Below are positions 23,301-31,874 of a stretch of 33,382 bases of DNA, in pieces. Source of the stretch: Chloroflexota bacterium (GTDB lineage: Bacteria > Chloroflexota > Anaerolineae > Anaerolineales > Villigracilaceae); assembly GCA_013152325.1 (NCBI GenBank), contig JAADGN010000143.1:1-33382 (forward strand), in the 5' to 3' direction. Position numbers and translations under genes: made by a program. The first letter of the stretch is position 1; each line of letters begins with the position of its first letter. The notes under the pieces are model-generated. The model had not been told where the DNA came from and did no database searches. It saw only the letters and a program-made list of their open reading frames with translations.

Positions 23301-25346
23301 ATGAAAAAAACACTTTTTCTCTGGCTGACGATTGGCGCGCTGGCGCTGTTGCTCGCTGCCTGCGGGCCAAAAGCGACCGAGGCGCCGACCGAGGCACCCG
23401 TCCCGGCTGCTGAAACACCCGCCGAAGAGACGGTGGACGTGCAGGCCGCCTTCGCCGCGGGCGGCTGCGGCGCCTGCCATGTGATCCCCGGCGTCCCCAA
23501 CGCGGCGGGCACCATCGGGCCAGACCTGTCCGAGGCAGGCATTATGGCCGCCGAACAGGTCGAGGCTGCCGATTACAACGGCGAAGCCGACAACGCCACG
23601 GATTACCTTTACGAATCCATCGTAGCCCCCGACGCCTACATCGCTCCGGATTGCCCCAGCGGCCCGTGCCAGGAAGGCCTGATGCCCAGCCCGTCCTCGG
23701 CGTTGAGCGATGCGGAACTCCAGGCCATGGCGGAGTATCTTGTCGAGCTGAAAGGCGGCGAGGTGGCGCAACCCGCGGACACCGCCGCGCCGGCAGGTTC
23801 CGCCCCATCCATGACGGACGAAGAGTTTTCCGAAGCCAAGCAAATCTTCTTCGACCGCTGCGCGGGCTGCCACGGCGTGCTGCGCAATGGCGCGACCGGC
23901 CCGGCCCTGACGCCGGATGTGACCCTCCCCAAGGGCACCGCGGCGCTGACCGCCATCATCTTCAACGGCACCCAGCGCGGCATGCCCGACTGGGGCAAGC
24001 AGGGCGTGCTGACCGAAGCCCAGGCCGAAATGATGGCGAAGTACATCCAGAACGAACCGCCCGCGCCGCCGGAAATGTCCATGGGACAGATGAAGGAAAC
24101 CTGGAGCGTCATCGTTCCTCCGGATGAGCGCCCCACAGAACCACAAACCAGCCGCGACTGGCAGAACTACTTCGTGGTTACCCTGCGCGACGCCGGCCAG
24201 GTGGCCGTCATCGACGGCGACACGTACGAGGTGGTCAGCACCGTGGACACCGGCTACGCCGTCCACATCACCCGCATGTCCGCCACCGGGCGCTACGCCT
24301 ACGTCATCGGGCGCGACGGCAAAGTCGCGCTGGTCGACCTGTGGATGGAAAAGCCCGACAAGGTCGCCGAAGTGCAAACCTGCTACGACGCCCGCTCGGT
24401 GGACGTGAGCAAGTACAAGGGCGAAGAAGGCGACTTCTTCGACAAGTACGCCGTGGTGGGCTGCTACTGGCCGCCGCACTTCGCCATCCTGGACGGCGCG
24501 ACCCTCGAACCGATGAAGGTCGTCAGCACCCGCAGTTACACCTACGATACCGGGGAATACCATCCCGAACCGCGCGTCGCCAGCATCGTCGCCTCGCACT
24601 TCGCGCCGGAGTGGATCATCAACGTCAAGGAGACCGGCCAGGTCTGGCTGGTGGACTACAGCGACCCGCTCAACCCGACCATCAAGATGCTGGAGGCCGA
24701 ACGCTTCCTGCACGACGGCGGCTGGGACGCCAGCGGACGCTACTTCCTGGTGGCCGCCAACGCCCGCGACAAGGTGGTCGTGGTGGACGCCCAGGAAGAG
24801 AAGGTCGTCGCCATCGTCGAGACCGGCACCAAACCGCATCCGGGCCGCGGCGCCAACTTCGTCGATCCGGAATACGGTCCCGTGTGGTGCACCGGCCACA
24901 TCGGCGAAGGCCTGATCTCCTGCATCGGCACCGACCCCGACGGGCATCCCGATTCGGCCTGGAAGGTGGTGCGCGAAATCGAACTGCCCAGCGCAGGCTC
25001 ACTCTTCATCAAGACGCACCCCAACAGCCAGTGGATTTGGGTCGACCTGACCCTCAGCACCGACGAGACCCTGCAGCGCTCGGTCTGCGTGATCGACAAG
25101 CAGAACCCCACCGAAATCTCCAAGTGCTGGGAGGTGTCCGATTACGGCCGCGCCGTGCACTTCGAGTACAACAAGCAGGGCACGGAAGTGTGGGTCAGCG
25201 TGTGGGGACGCATCGACCAGCCCGGTCAAATTGGCGAGATCGTGGTCTACGACGACGCCACCCTCGAGGAAATCGCCCGCATCCCGGACCTGCCCACCCC
25301 GACCGGCAAGTTCAACGTGTACAACACAGTGGACGACATCTACTAA
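23301..25346 (+). CDS. nirS: Cytochrome cd1 nitrite reductase, lipoprotein with two c-haem sites
   Basis: This 681-residue protein starts with a lipobox signal (LLLAACGPK, Cys21), then an Ala/Glu/Pro linker. A first cytochrome c-like domain has Cys56-x2-Cys59-His60 and a second has Cys187-x2-Cys190-His191. The eight-bladed d1 propeller occupies about residues 285-681. The proximal d1 ligand is probably His322 (YAVHITRMS). The two active-site histidines of NirS are present as His471 (LHDGGWD) and His513 (KPHPGRGANF). It would reduce nitrite to nitric oxide in denitrification, on the outer face of the membrane. AAGGAG lies nine bases before the ATG. Most NirS proteins have one c domain and are soluble. 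NirN is an alternative, but the paired His favour NirS. No haem d1 biosynthesis genes are in the window. Confidence 0.9.
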   Translation: MKKTLFLWLTIGALALLLAACGPKATEAPTEAPVPAAETPAEETVDVQAAFAAGGCGACHVIPGVPNAAGTIGPDLSEAGIMAAEQVEAADYNGEADNATDYLYESIVAPDAYIAPDCPSGPCQEGLMPSPSSALSDAELQAMAEYLVELKGGEVAQPADTAAPAGSAPSMTDEEFSEAKQIFFDRCAGCHGVLRNGATGPALTPDVTLPKGTAALTAIIFNGTQRGMPDWGKQGVLTEAQAEMMAKYIQNEPPAPPEMSMGQMKETWSVIVPPDERPTEPQTSRDWQNYFVVTLRDAGQVAVIDGDTYEVVSTVDTGYAVHITRMSATGRYAYVIGRDGKVALVDLWMEKPDKVAEVQTCYDARSVDVSKYKGEEGDFFDKYAVVGCYWPPHFAILDGATLEPMKVVSTRSYTYDTGEYHPEPRVASIVASHFAPEWIINVKETGQVWLVDYSDPLNPTIKMLEAERFLHDGGWDASGRYFLVAANARDKVVVVDAQEEKVVAIVETGTKPHPGRGANFVDPEYGPVWCTGHIGEGLISCIGTDPDGHPDSAWKVVREIELPSAGSLFIKTHPNSQWIWVDLTLSTDETLQRSVCVIDKQNPTEISKCWEVSDYGRAVHFEYNKQGTEVWVSVWGRIDQPGQIGEIVVYDDATLEEIARIPDLPTPTGKFNVYNTVDDIY

Positions 25347-25367
25347 ACCAAAGAGGTCAGCCTCACA

Positions 25368-25398
25368 AAACGGCGGTTGCAAAATGCAACCGCCGTTT
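25368..25398 (+). terminator. Hairpin terminator after nirS
   Basis: A perfect 14-bp stem AAACGGCGGTTGCA-AAA-TGCAACCGCCGTTT lies 21 bases past the nirS stop. Only the TTT of the stem itself serves as a T-run. Confidence 0.7.
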
Positions 25399-25499
25399 CC
25401 CGTCAACTGTACCCAGCGCCTTCTCCCGTGTCGTATTATGACAGGCGGACAATCGAAGAAGATGTCCGGCGCTGCCAAATGCGCAAATGTGCACAATGA

Positions 25500-25528
25500 T
25501 TGTCTTAACAGGCAAACTGTACTATCAT
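25500..25528 (+). promoter_or_regulatory. Promoter of the ClC gene
   Basis: TTGTCT (25500-25505), a 17-bp spacer and TATCAT (25523-25528) predict transcription from about 25535. That excludes the ATG at 25530 and supports the start at 25578. Confidence 0.6.
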
Positions 25529-25577
25529 TGTGTGTTGCAAAAAATACGAGCCGTCACAAAAGGAGTACAATTATTTC

Positions 25578-27683
25578 ATGAGAGATTCGCAAATATTTTC
25601 CATCAGCAACATGCGCGATCGTTTTCTGAACATCGTGCCTCCATCCAGTGTTTCGCTATTATTCGTAATCGCCATTCTCGTCGGTCTGGGAACCGGATTC
25701 GGCGCGGTATTCTTCATCAAATTGATCGCCTGGGTAGAAAACATCTTCTTCGTCCGCCTGCCCAGTCTTGCGCCCCAACTTGGCCGCGGCTGGTATATTC
25801 TCATCCCGGTGCTGGGTGGACTGATCGCCGGGCCGATCATCACTTTTTTCTCGCCCGAGGCCAAAGGACACGGCGTCCCCGAAGTGATGGAGGCCATTGC
25901 GCTGCACGGCGGACGCATCCGTCCGCGCGTTGTGGTGGCAAAAGTCGCCGCTTCGGCCAGTTGTATCGGCACCGGCGGCTCAGCCGGACGTGAAGGCCCG
26001 ATCGTGCAGGTCGGCGCGGCCCTTGGTTCCACCATTGCACAATGGCTGCACTTTTCAGAGAGCCGCATCCGCAACCTGGTCGCCTGCGGCTCGGCAGCCG
26101 GCATCGCGGCCACCTTCAACGCCCCGATGGCAGGCGTTGTCTTTGCCATCGAGATCATCCTGGGCGAATTGGCCATGGCAGACCTGGGCAGTATCGTGCT
26201 CGCTGCGATCACGGCCAGCACAGTGGCGCGCGCCTTTTTGGGCGACGCCCCGGCTTTTGCAATCCCCCTTTACGCGGTCCAAAACCATCTGGAACTTTTT
26301 CTCTACCTGACGCTGGGAGTCGTTGCCGCGGCAGTGGGCGTGCTGTTCATTCGCTCCCTCTACTGGTTCGAAAACCTGTTCGACAACTGGCATTTCCCCG
26401 ACGCGCTCAAGCCCATGGTCGGCGGCCTGCTGCTGGGGCTGATGGGGTTCATTTATCCGCTCTTTTTTTCACAGGAAGCAGGCGGCATCCCCAACATTTT
26501 TGGGACCGGCTTCGAAGCCATCGAAGCTTCCCTCCTGGGACAAGTCTCCATCGGGCTGCTGATCGTCATGATCTTTCTCAAGGTGCTGGCGACCTCCTTC
26601 ACGCTGGGGTCGGGCAACTCCGGCGGCGTCTTCGCGCCGGCGCTCTTCATGGGCGCCATGACCGGCGGAGGCTTCGGCTGGCTTGTCATGCAATTTTTCC
26701 CCGGTCTGATCGATAGCTCAGGCCCCTACGCGATCGTAGGCATGGCAGCCGTCTTTGCAGCCGCGGCGCGTGCGCCCCTCACAGCCATCCTGATCGTCTT
26801 CGAAATGACCGACGACTACCGTATCCTGCTGCCCCTGATGGGCGCAGTCATCGTCAGTACGGTTATCGCCCAACATTGGCAGAAAGAGTCGATCTACACC
26901 CTCAAACTGGTGCGGCGCGGCATTCATCTCTTCCGCGGGCGCGACATCGACGTGATGGCCGCCGTCACCGTCGAAGAGATCATGGACAAAAACCCCGTCA
27001 CCGTTCCCGTCGACATGCCGCTTCCCGAACTCGTCCAGCTCTTTGCCGAGACCAACAGCCACGGCTTCCCCGTCTTGGATAATGATGGCAAACTTTGGGG
27101 CGTCGTCTCGCTGAGAGACCTGCGGCGCGTCTGCCCCCTGGACGGGCCTGTCCCCCACAAGCTGCAAGTGCGCGACGTCGCCAGCCACAACGTGATCACC
27201 GCCTATCCGGACGAGCATCTCAGCGACATCCTGCCGCGCATGTCCCCCCGCGATCTCTCACGCTTGCCCGTCGTCTCCCACGATGACAACCGTCAACTGC
27301 TGGGGCTTGTCCGGCGGCGCAATATCATCCGCGCTTATGAGATCGGCGTGGTGCGGCGCGGCTTCTCCCTGGGCAATTTCCCCGGCACGCCGCCCGGCAC
27401 CGCCAGCGGCGAATTCACGCTGGCAGCCGACTCCCCGCTGGTCGGCCATACGCTGGCCGAGCTGAATATCCCCGAGCCGTTCCTGGTAATTCACCTGCGA
27501 CGCCACGGCAAGATGATCATGCCGCACGGGGACACAAAATTACAGCCGGGCGACATCGTGACCGTCCTGACCCGCGACGGAAACCTGCGTGAGCTGGAAC
27601 GTTTCTGGCTTCAAAAATCTCCCCCGCCCAAACGGGACGCATCGGACTCCCCCGAAGCGGACGCCGACAAAACGGCCTCCTGA
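25578..27683 (+). CDS. ClC chloride transporter/channel with CBS pair and TrkA_C domain
   Basis: This is a 701-residue membrane protein. Residues about 20-430 form the ClC fold with about ten or more hydrophobic helices. Selectivity motifs are GTGGSAGREGP, with the external gating Glu139, and GSGNSGGVFAPALFMGA. Where exchangers have IIEEM on helix H, the protein has FAIEIIL, so the internal proton-relay Glu appears to be Ile. Residues about 460-600 carry two CBS motifs (IMDKNPVTVPVDMPLPELVQ; RDVASHNVITAYPDEH), which usually bind adenine nucleotides. Residues about 625-680 form a TrkA_C-like domain (DSPLVGHTLAELNIPEPFLVI). It moves chloride or similar anions and is probably nucleotide-regulated. 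AAGGAG lies twelve bases before the chosen ATG. Confidence 0.92.
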   Translation: MRDSQIFSISNMRDRFLNIVPPSSVSLLFVIAILVGLGTGFGAVFFIKLIAWVENIFFVRLPSLAPQLGRGWYILIPVLGGLIAGPIITFFSPEAKGHGVPEVMEAIALHGGRIRPRVVVAKVAASASCIGTGGSAGREGPIVQVGAALGSTIAQWLHFSESRIRNLVACGSAAGIAATFNAPMAGVVFAIEIILGELAMADLGSIVLAAITASTVARAFLGDAPAFAIPLYAVQNHLELFLYLTLGVVAAAVGVLFIRSLYWFENLFDNWHFPDALKPMVGGLLLGLMGFIYPLFFSQEAGGIPNIFGTGFEAIEASLLGQVSIGLLIVMIFLKVLATSFTLGSGNSGGVFAPALFMGAMTGGGFGWLVMQFFPGLIDSSGPYAIVGMAAVFAAAARAPLTAILIVFEMTDDYRILLPLMGAVIVSTVIAQHWQKESIYTLKLVRRGIHLFRGRDIDVMAAVTVEEIMDKNPVTVPVDMPLPELVQLFAETNSHGFPVLDNDGKLWGVVSLRDLRRVCPLDGPVPHKLQVRDVASHNVITAYPDEHLSDILPRMSPRDLSRLPVVSHDDNRQLLGLVRRRNIIRAYEIGVVRRGFSLGNFPGTPPGTASGEFTLAADSPLVGHTLAELNIPEPFLVIHLRRHGKMIMPHGDTKLQPGDIVTVLTRDGNLRELERFWLQKSPPPKRDASDSPEADADKTAS

Positions 27684-27689
27684 AAACAA

Positions 27690-27724
27690 AAGTGGGGTGG
27701 ACCCCTGTCGAGTCCACCCCACTT
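27690..27724. terminator. Bidirectional terminator between convergent genes
   Basis: A 13-bp stem AAGTGGGGTGGAC / GTCCACCCCACTT with a 9-base loop sits between the ClC stop and the ammonia-lyase stop. The minus-strand side runs on into TTGTTTTC, so it serves the lyase transcript best. Confidence 0.8.
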
Positions 27725-27733
27725 CACTTCACG

Positions 27734-29257
27734 TTACGCCAGCTCCCCCACCACCTTCTCCACTTCATCCAAGATTTCGCCCGACCTCACCAGCGCCTTC
27801 ATCGCGTTGTGATCGCTGTAGAGCGGACGATCCACATCCAGGTATTCCACGTGCCGCCGGATGACATCGTGCGCGGTCTGGACGCCCTTGCCCTTCCTGA
27901 AATCACGGAAGTCCAGGCCCTGCGCGGCGGCCATGAATTCGATCCCCAAAATGCCGTAGGCGTTATCCAAAATCTGGCCATTCTTGATGGCCGTATTCAT
28001 GCCCATCGAGACGAAATCCTCCTGGTCTGCCGCCGCCGGGATCGACAAAATGCTCGCCGGAGCCGAAAGGATGCGGTTCTCGGTGATCATCATGTCGGCG
28101 GTGTACTGGCTGAGCATCATCCCGGAGAACATGCCCGCGCCCTTGGTCAGGAACGCGGGCAGCCCCGCGCTCAAGACCGGATTCGTCAGCCGGTTCATCC
28201 GCCGCTCAGACATCACGCAGACCATCGTGATCGCCATCCCGGCCATGTCCATCGGCAGCGCCACCGGCGTCCCCTGGAAGTTGGCGCCGGTCAGGGTCAG
28301 GTCGTCTTCGGGGATGAAGATCGGGTTGTCGCCCACGCCGTTCAATTCCGTCTCGACCTGCAAGCGGGCGTACGCGACCGCGTCCCGCGCCGCGCCGATG
28401 ACCTGCGGGGTGGAGCGCATCGAGTAGGCATCCTGCACTTTGGTCTTGATCTTGCCGGTTTGCAGGTCGCTGCCTTCGATGCATTTTCTGATCGCCCGTG
28501 CGCTGCGCACCGCGCCCGTGAAGCCGCGCAGCTCGTGCAGGCGGGTGTCGTAGGGTTTGAGATTGGCGAGCAAGGCTTCCAGGCTCATCGCGGCCGCGAT
28601 CTCAGCCTGCTTGAGCCAGCGCTCCATTTCATAGATGTGGATGGCGCTCATCGCGGTCAGCAGGTTGGAACCGTTGATGCTCGCCAACCCGTCCCGCGCC
28701 TGTAGCCCGGGGATGGGAATGCCCGCCCGTTCCATCGCCGCGTGCCCCGGCAGGCGTTCGCCCCGATAAAAGGCCTCGCCCTCGCCCATCAGCAGCAGCG
28801 CAATCTGCGACATGGGCGCCAGGTCGCCGGAGGCCCCCACCGACCCCTTCTGGCAGACGACCGGCGTAACCCCCTTGTTGAGCATCTCGACGAACGTCAG
28901 CGTGATCTCCGGGCGGCAGCCGGAGTTGCCGTGCGCCTGGACGTTAATGCGCCCGGCTATCGCCGCGCGCACGTATTCAATCGAAACGGGGTCGCCGATC
29001 CCGGCCGCGTGATTGTAGATCAGATAGCGCTGGAACTGCTGCACCTGCTCGTCGTCCAGCACGACCTCCGAGAATTCGCCGATGCCCGTGTTGACGCCGT
29101 ACATGATCTCGTGCGCGGCGATCTTCCTCTCCAGCATGGCGCGGCAGGTCTTGATCCGCGCCAGCGCTTCCGGCGCGAGTTCAACCCGCTCGCCGCCGCG
29201 GGCGATCCGCACCAATTTCTCAACGGTCAGTCCAGAACCATTCAAAACGATTGTCAT
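27734..29257 (-). CDS. MIO-type ammonia-lyase (histidine/aromatic amino acid)
   Basis: This 507-residue enzyme of the HAL/PAL family has the self-forming MIO prosthetic group at Ala142-Ser143-Gly144 in GSVGASGDLAPMSQIAL. The catalytic Tyr53 is in MYGVNTGIGEFSEV. Further family blocks are RDGLASINGSNLLTAMSA, KVQDAYSMRSTPQVIG, VGDNPIFIPEDDLTLTGANFQGTPVALPMDM and AAADQEDFVSMGMN. The usual call is histidine ammonia-lyase (hutH). However, classical enzymes have PLAHM where this has PMSQI, and no other hut genes are nearby, so histidine, tyrosine or phenylalanine remain possible. The start at 29257 has AAGGAGAT before it; eleven extra upstream codons are not needed. Confidence 0.88.
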   Translation of the reverse strand: MTIVLNGSGLTVEKLVRIARGGERVELAPEALARIKTCRAMLERKIAAHEIMYGVNTGIGEFSEVVLDDEQVQQFQRYLIYNHAAGIGDPVSIEYVRAAIAGRINVQAHGNSGCRPEITLTFVEMLNKGVTPVVCQKGSVGASGDLAPMSQIALLLMGEGEAFYRGERLPGHAAMERAGIPIPGLQARDGLASINGSNLLTAMSAIHIYEMERWLKQAEIAAAMSLEALLANLKPYDTRLHELRGFTGAVRSARAIRKCIEGSDLQTGKIKTKVQDAYSMRSTPQVIGAARDAVAYARLQVETELNGVGDNPIFIPEDDLTLTGANFQGTPVALPMDMAGMAITMVCVMSERRMNRLTNPVLSAGLPAFLTKGAGMFSGMMLSQYTADMMITENRILSAPASILSIPAAADQEDFVSMGMNTAIKNGQILDNAYGILGIEFMAAAQGLDFRDFRKGKGVQTAHDVIRRHVEYLDVDRPLYSDHNAMKALVRSGEILDEVEKVVGELA

Positions 29258-29299
29258 GGGTATCTCCTTGTGGAAAAAGATTTTTCCCAAACTATGCTT

Positions 29300-29387
29300 A
29301 AAACCTATCCGAAAAATGCGTAGTAGCGACTTTCAGTCGCTATTTGACGGCTGAAGCCGTTACTACAAAATAATTTTCGGATAGCTA
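29300..29387. repeat. MITE-like dispersed repeat, copy 2
   Basis: Starts AAAACCTATCCGAAAAATG and ends ATTTTCGGATAGCTAC. It has the same internal hairpins as 7544-7653 but without the 20-base insert, so the GACGGCTGAAGCCGTTAC hairpin is intact here. Confidence 0.85.
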
Positions 29388-29431
29388 CTTATTCCAGCCA
29401 CCGGACACTTTTGGGCGACAAGCCTCTGTGG

Positions 29432-29456
29432 TGTCCGACAGTTGAACTGTCGGACA
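29432..29456. repeat. Perfect palindrome repeat, family 4, copy 1
   Basis: Arms TGTCCGACAGTT and AACTGTCGGACA around a single G make a perfect 12-1-12 palindrome. Near copies occur at 32997-33019 and 33359-33379. Confidence 0.8.
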
Positions 29457-29470
29457 TCGCCAGCCATTCG

Positions 29471-29533
29471 GCGGACTAAAGTCCGGCCTCAGATCATAAA
29501 AGTCGGCTGAAGCCGACTCCCTGGTCAGCCCGC
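29471..29533. repeat. Dispersed hairpin repeat, family 3, copy 2
   Basis: Reads GCGGACTAAAGTCCGGCCTC, then AAGTCGGCTGAAGCCGACTC, ending CAGCCCGC. It has the same layout as 14461-14524, with stem changes that keep pairing. The whole 29291-29607 gap is made of such repeats and holds no gene. Confidence 0.7.
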
Positions 29534-29607
29534 ACCGGTGGTCAAGAAAAACCACAAGCCTGGGCATCTACCAGCAAACTGTCAGGTGGCTAGTGTCTAT
29601 TCTACTC

Positions 29608-29637
29608 CAATAAAATAGGCGGGATATTCGTCCCGCC
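29608..29637 (-). terminator. Terminator of the peptidase/kinase-like gene pair
   Basis: On the minus strand GGCGGGA-CGAATA-TCCCGCC (29637-29618) is followed by TATTTTATTG. It lies 30 bases past the membrane protein stop at 29668. Confidence 0.6.
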
Positions 29638-29667
29638 AGCTTGATTTGCAACGATTTCGTCCGCTTT

Positions 29668-30372
29668 TTAGAACACCAGATACCCCGCCAAAACCGCCGC
29701 CGCCGTGATGGTGAGGTTGTCCACATCCTTGAACGGCAGGGATTCGACCAGCATCCCGACGACGGCGATGATCGCCAGCGGCCGGACGTAGCGGGCGAAC
29801 GGCCCGTCGAAAACGCCCGCGGATACGAAAACGGCCATCACCAAAGCGGCCAAAACCCAGCCCCCGACCAACACCGCCAACGACCCGGCGAGGGATTTCT
29901 GCCTGCTCCAGGGCAGTTTTGCCGATTTGACCCGCCGCCCGACCACGTCCGCGATGCCGTCGCCGCCGCACATCAGCATCAAGGCGACGATGCCGATCGG
30001 GGAATCCTTCCAGAAGAGCAGCGTCATGACGACAAAGACGATGCCATAGAACAGCGGCCCGCGCAAAATCTCGCGCCGGTCGCCGCTGCGGGACATCGCT
30101 TTGACCGAAGCCTCGTCCCGGATGACGCCCAGCCCGATCAGCGCGAACTGCACCGTGATCGCGAAGGGCACCAATGCCGCCAGCCAGCGGGCTTCGGGCG
30201 TATCCGCGAACAGGAGCCAGCAGAGGACAAAGACCGGCCCCGTACCGATATGGATGATCTTGCGGCTCAAACGCGGCTCGATCCAGCCGCGATGCGCGAA
30301 AAAGTCCATCAGGCGCAGCCAGCCAAGCGCGATGGCAAAGGTCAGGATGGTGGCGAAGACATTATTCATCAT
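29668..30372 (-). CDS. Phytol/polyprenol kinase or CTP-transferase-like membrane protein
   Basis: This 234-residue polytopic protein has about six hydrophobic segments. The text LSRKIIHIGTGPVFVLCWLLF near residue 35, MLMCGGDGIADVVGRRVKSAKLPWSRQKSLAGSLAVLVGG near 133-171 and VESLPFKDVDNLTITAAAV near 209 match the CTP-dependent kinase family of VTE5/VTE6, dolichol kinase and CdsA-like proteins. In these, GDG-ADxxG and the K-S-x-x-G segment form the nucleotide site. Phytol, farnesol or another polyprenol is the likely substrate class; the exact one is not known. Two tandem ATGs (30372 and 30369) follow GAAGGGAT. The frame upstream to 30660 belongs to the peptidase gene region and is discounted. 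It starts 11 bases after the peptidase stop. Confidence 0.78.
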   Translation of the reverse strand: MMNNVFATILTFAIALGWLRLMDFFAHRGWIEPRLSRKIIHIGTGPVFVLCWLLFADTPEARWLAALVPFAITVQFALIGLGVIRDEASVKAMSRSGDRREILRGPLFYGIVFVVMTLLFWKDSPIGIVALMLMCGGDGIADVVGRRVKSAKLPWSRQKSLAGSLAVLVGGWVLAALVMAVFVSAGVFDGPFARYVRPLAIIAVVGMLVESLPFKDVDNLTITAAAVLAGYLVF

Positions 30373-30383
30373 GGCAATCCCTT

Positions 30384-31751
30384 CTATTCGTTCTTTCTGC
30401 GGTTTACATACAGGACGCTTCCCACACTTAAACCCAAAGCAGCCAAAAAGGACATGCAGGGCAATGGAGGCGTTGACGCGGGGGCAGTTGCTGTCCCTGT
30501 CGGGGAGGGGCGTTCGGTCGGCGGCGGGGCGGGCGTTCCTGTCGGCGGCGCGGGGTCGGTTGCGGAGAGCACTCTCATGGTTGGCGATGGCCTGAAGGTC
30601 GGCAGCGGCCAGGGGGTATTCGTCGCGTAACCGCCGGACACGCCTATCCAGGAGGCCCAACCCGCTTCGAATTCCCCCACATCAATCCCAATGGCGCTCC
30701 GGAAGGCCTCGTCGGTGGGTTGTCCCTGCTTGTATGCCCGCAGCAAAGCGCCCAGGCTGTCGCTTCCGTAGGTTTCCACAAAATACGTTACCGCGCTCAC
30801 AGATTCATCGTAAGCCAGGTAGATCCGCTCTTCATTGAACGCGCCAAACCCATTTGCCAGCGAGGAAAGCGGAATGATCTCCCCGTTCTTGGCCGCCGTA
30901 CGGACCTGGTTCAGCTCCCATTGCTGGTCAATAAATTCATTGTATTGAGCCAGGCCTTCATTAAGCCAGACCGGAACGGATGTGGTCGGGTTATGCGTGA
31001 CCTGTGCAAAATACAGGTGGGAGATCTCATGCGGGATCACGCCATTGAGCCAACTGCTTTGATAGCCCGAGTCCTCGACGATCTGGGTCGTAATGCCGTA
31101 GTTGCTGAACGTTTCGCCCCCGACCCAGTCGTGCGCCAGGCTGTGCCAGGCCGCGAACTCATCGGAACTGTTGTAGATCACGATGCGCATCTGGTAATCC
31201 AGGTCGGCCTGGAAAAGTTCCCGCTGGCGTTCAATGGCGGTATTGGCGATCTCGAAGATCGCCTCGCCGAAAGACGCCGGCCGGTCATGCCACCAGACGC
31301 CGACGTCGGAATCCTCCAACACCTGCCAGTCGAAACGGACGTCGTCGTAGCGGACGGTCGCCGGTTCGCTCTGGTAATGATCCCCGTCCGCATCCACCAC
31401 GTCCCAGTAGTAGGTGAAAGGCATCATGGGCGGCGTGGTGAGGTCGCGGGTGTCCAGAACGTATTCCAGCGAGACCTCCGTTCCCGGCTCCACCGCGACC
31501 GTTTTCTTGGAATAACTCTTGGACGAATAACGGCTTTCATTGGTGTACACGAATTTCGCGCTGACGATTTCCCCCGCGCTGCTGGAAACCCTGGCGCGAA
31601 AAATCAATTCGTCCGGGAAGCGGTTTTCGACATCCTGCCCGGAAAACCGGACGGAGTTCTGCGCATGAGCGGTGTCGACGCCGGAAATCCCCCCGGAGAA
31701 CAAAGCGGCGACCACAAACAAGAAGAGGCTGATCCTGATCGTACGCGACAT
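30384..31751 (-). CDS. Surface metallopeptidase of the MA clan, C-terminally anchored
   Basis: This 455-residue protein has a Sec signal with a likely Ala-x-Ala cleavage (TAHAQ near residue 29). A beta-rich N-terminal domain follows, then a gluzincin domain with HEISHLYFAQV and downstream WLNEGLAQY, giving HExxH and a Glu ligand as in the Peptidase_MA-like family. A Pro/Thr-rich stalk comes next, then a final hydrophobic segment SFLAALGLSVGSVLYVNRRKNE that should anchor it in the membrane. AAAGGAT lies nine bases before the chosen ATG. The open frame to 32300 is only chance overlap with azlC. It is followed closely by the CTP-transferase-like gene. It is related in mechanism, not closely in sequence, to the lipoprotein pair at the start of the window. 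Confidence 0.85.
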   Translation of the reverse strand: MSRTIRISLFLFVVAALFSGGISGVDTAHAQNSVRFSGQDVENRFPDELIFRARVSSSAGEIVSAKFVYTNESRYSSKSYSKKTVAVEPGTEVSLEYVLDTRDLTTPPMMPFTYYWDVVDADGDHYQSEPATVRYDDVRFDWQVLEDSDVGVWWHDRPASFGEAIFEIANTAIERQRELFQADLDYQMRIVIYNSSDEFAAWHSLAHDWVGGETFSNYGITTQIVEDSGYQSSWLNGVIPHEISHLYFAQVTHNPTTSVPVWLNEGLAQYNEFIDQQWELNQVRTAAKNGEIIPLSSLANGFGAFNEERIYLAYDESVSAVTYFVETYGSDSLGALLRAYKQGQPTDEAFRSAIGIDVGEFEAGWASWIGVSGGYATNTPWPLPTFRPSPTMRVLSATDPAPPTGTPAPPPTERPSPTGTATAPASTPPLPCMSFLAALGLSVGSVLYVNRRKNE

Positions 31752-31810
31752 GGTTATCATCCTTTGAGACGTGAAATGCCGAGCGCGTCGGCCGCGAGAA
31801 AGCGAGGGTA

Positions 31811-31839
31811 ATGGTACATGATAACGAGAACCGTGGCAA
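31811..31839 (-). promoter_or_regulatory. Promoter of the MA-clan peptidase gene
   Basis: On the minus strand TTGCCA (31839-31834), a 17-bp spacer and TACCAT (31816-31811) predict a leader of about 50 bases. Confidence 0.5.
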
Positions 31840-31874
31840 GCGGATTTCGAACACAGGAAACGCGCAGTTTGACA

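Noticed and set aside
23112-24947. 611-codon open frame opposite nirS
   Set aside because: It is His/Gly/Val-rich shadow translation without a domain, and nirS is unmistakable on the other strand.
23301-25346. Assignment of the cd1 protein as NirN or NirF
   Set aside because: NirF has no c haem, and the presence of both HDGGWD and KPHPGRGAN histidines with two CxxCH sites fits NirS better. Phylogeny would settle it.
29291-29667. CRISPR array or tRNA in the repeat-rich gap
   Set aside because: The repeats are unlike each other and not regularly spaced; no cloverleaf was found.
30373-30660. N-terminal extension of the kinase-like membrane protein
   Set aside because: It overlaps the 3' part of the peptidase gene and lacks family similarity; tandem ATGs with a ribosome site lie at 30372.
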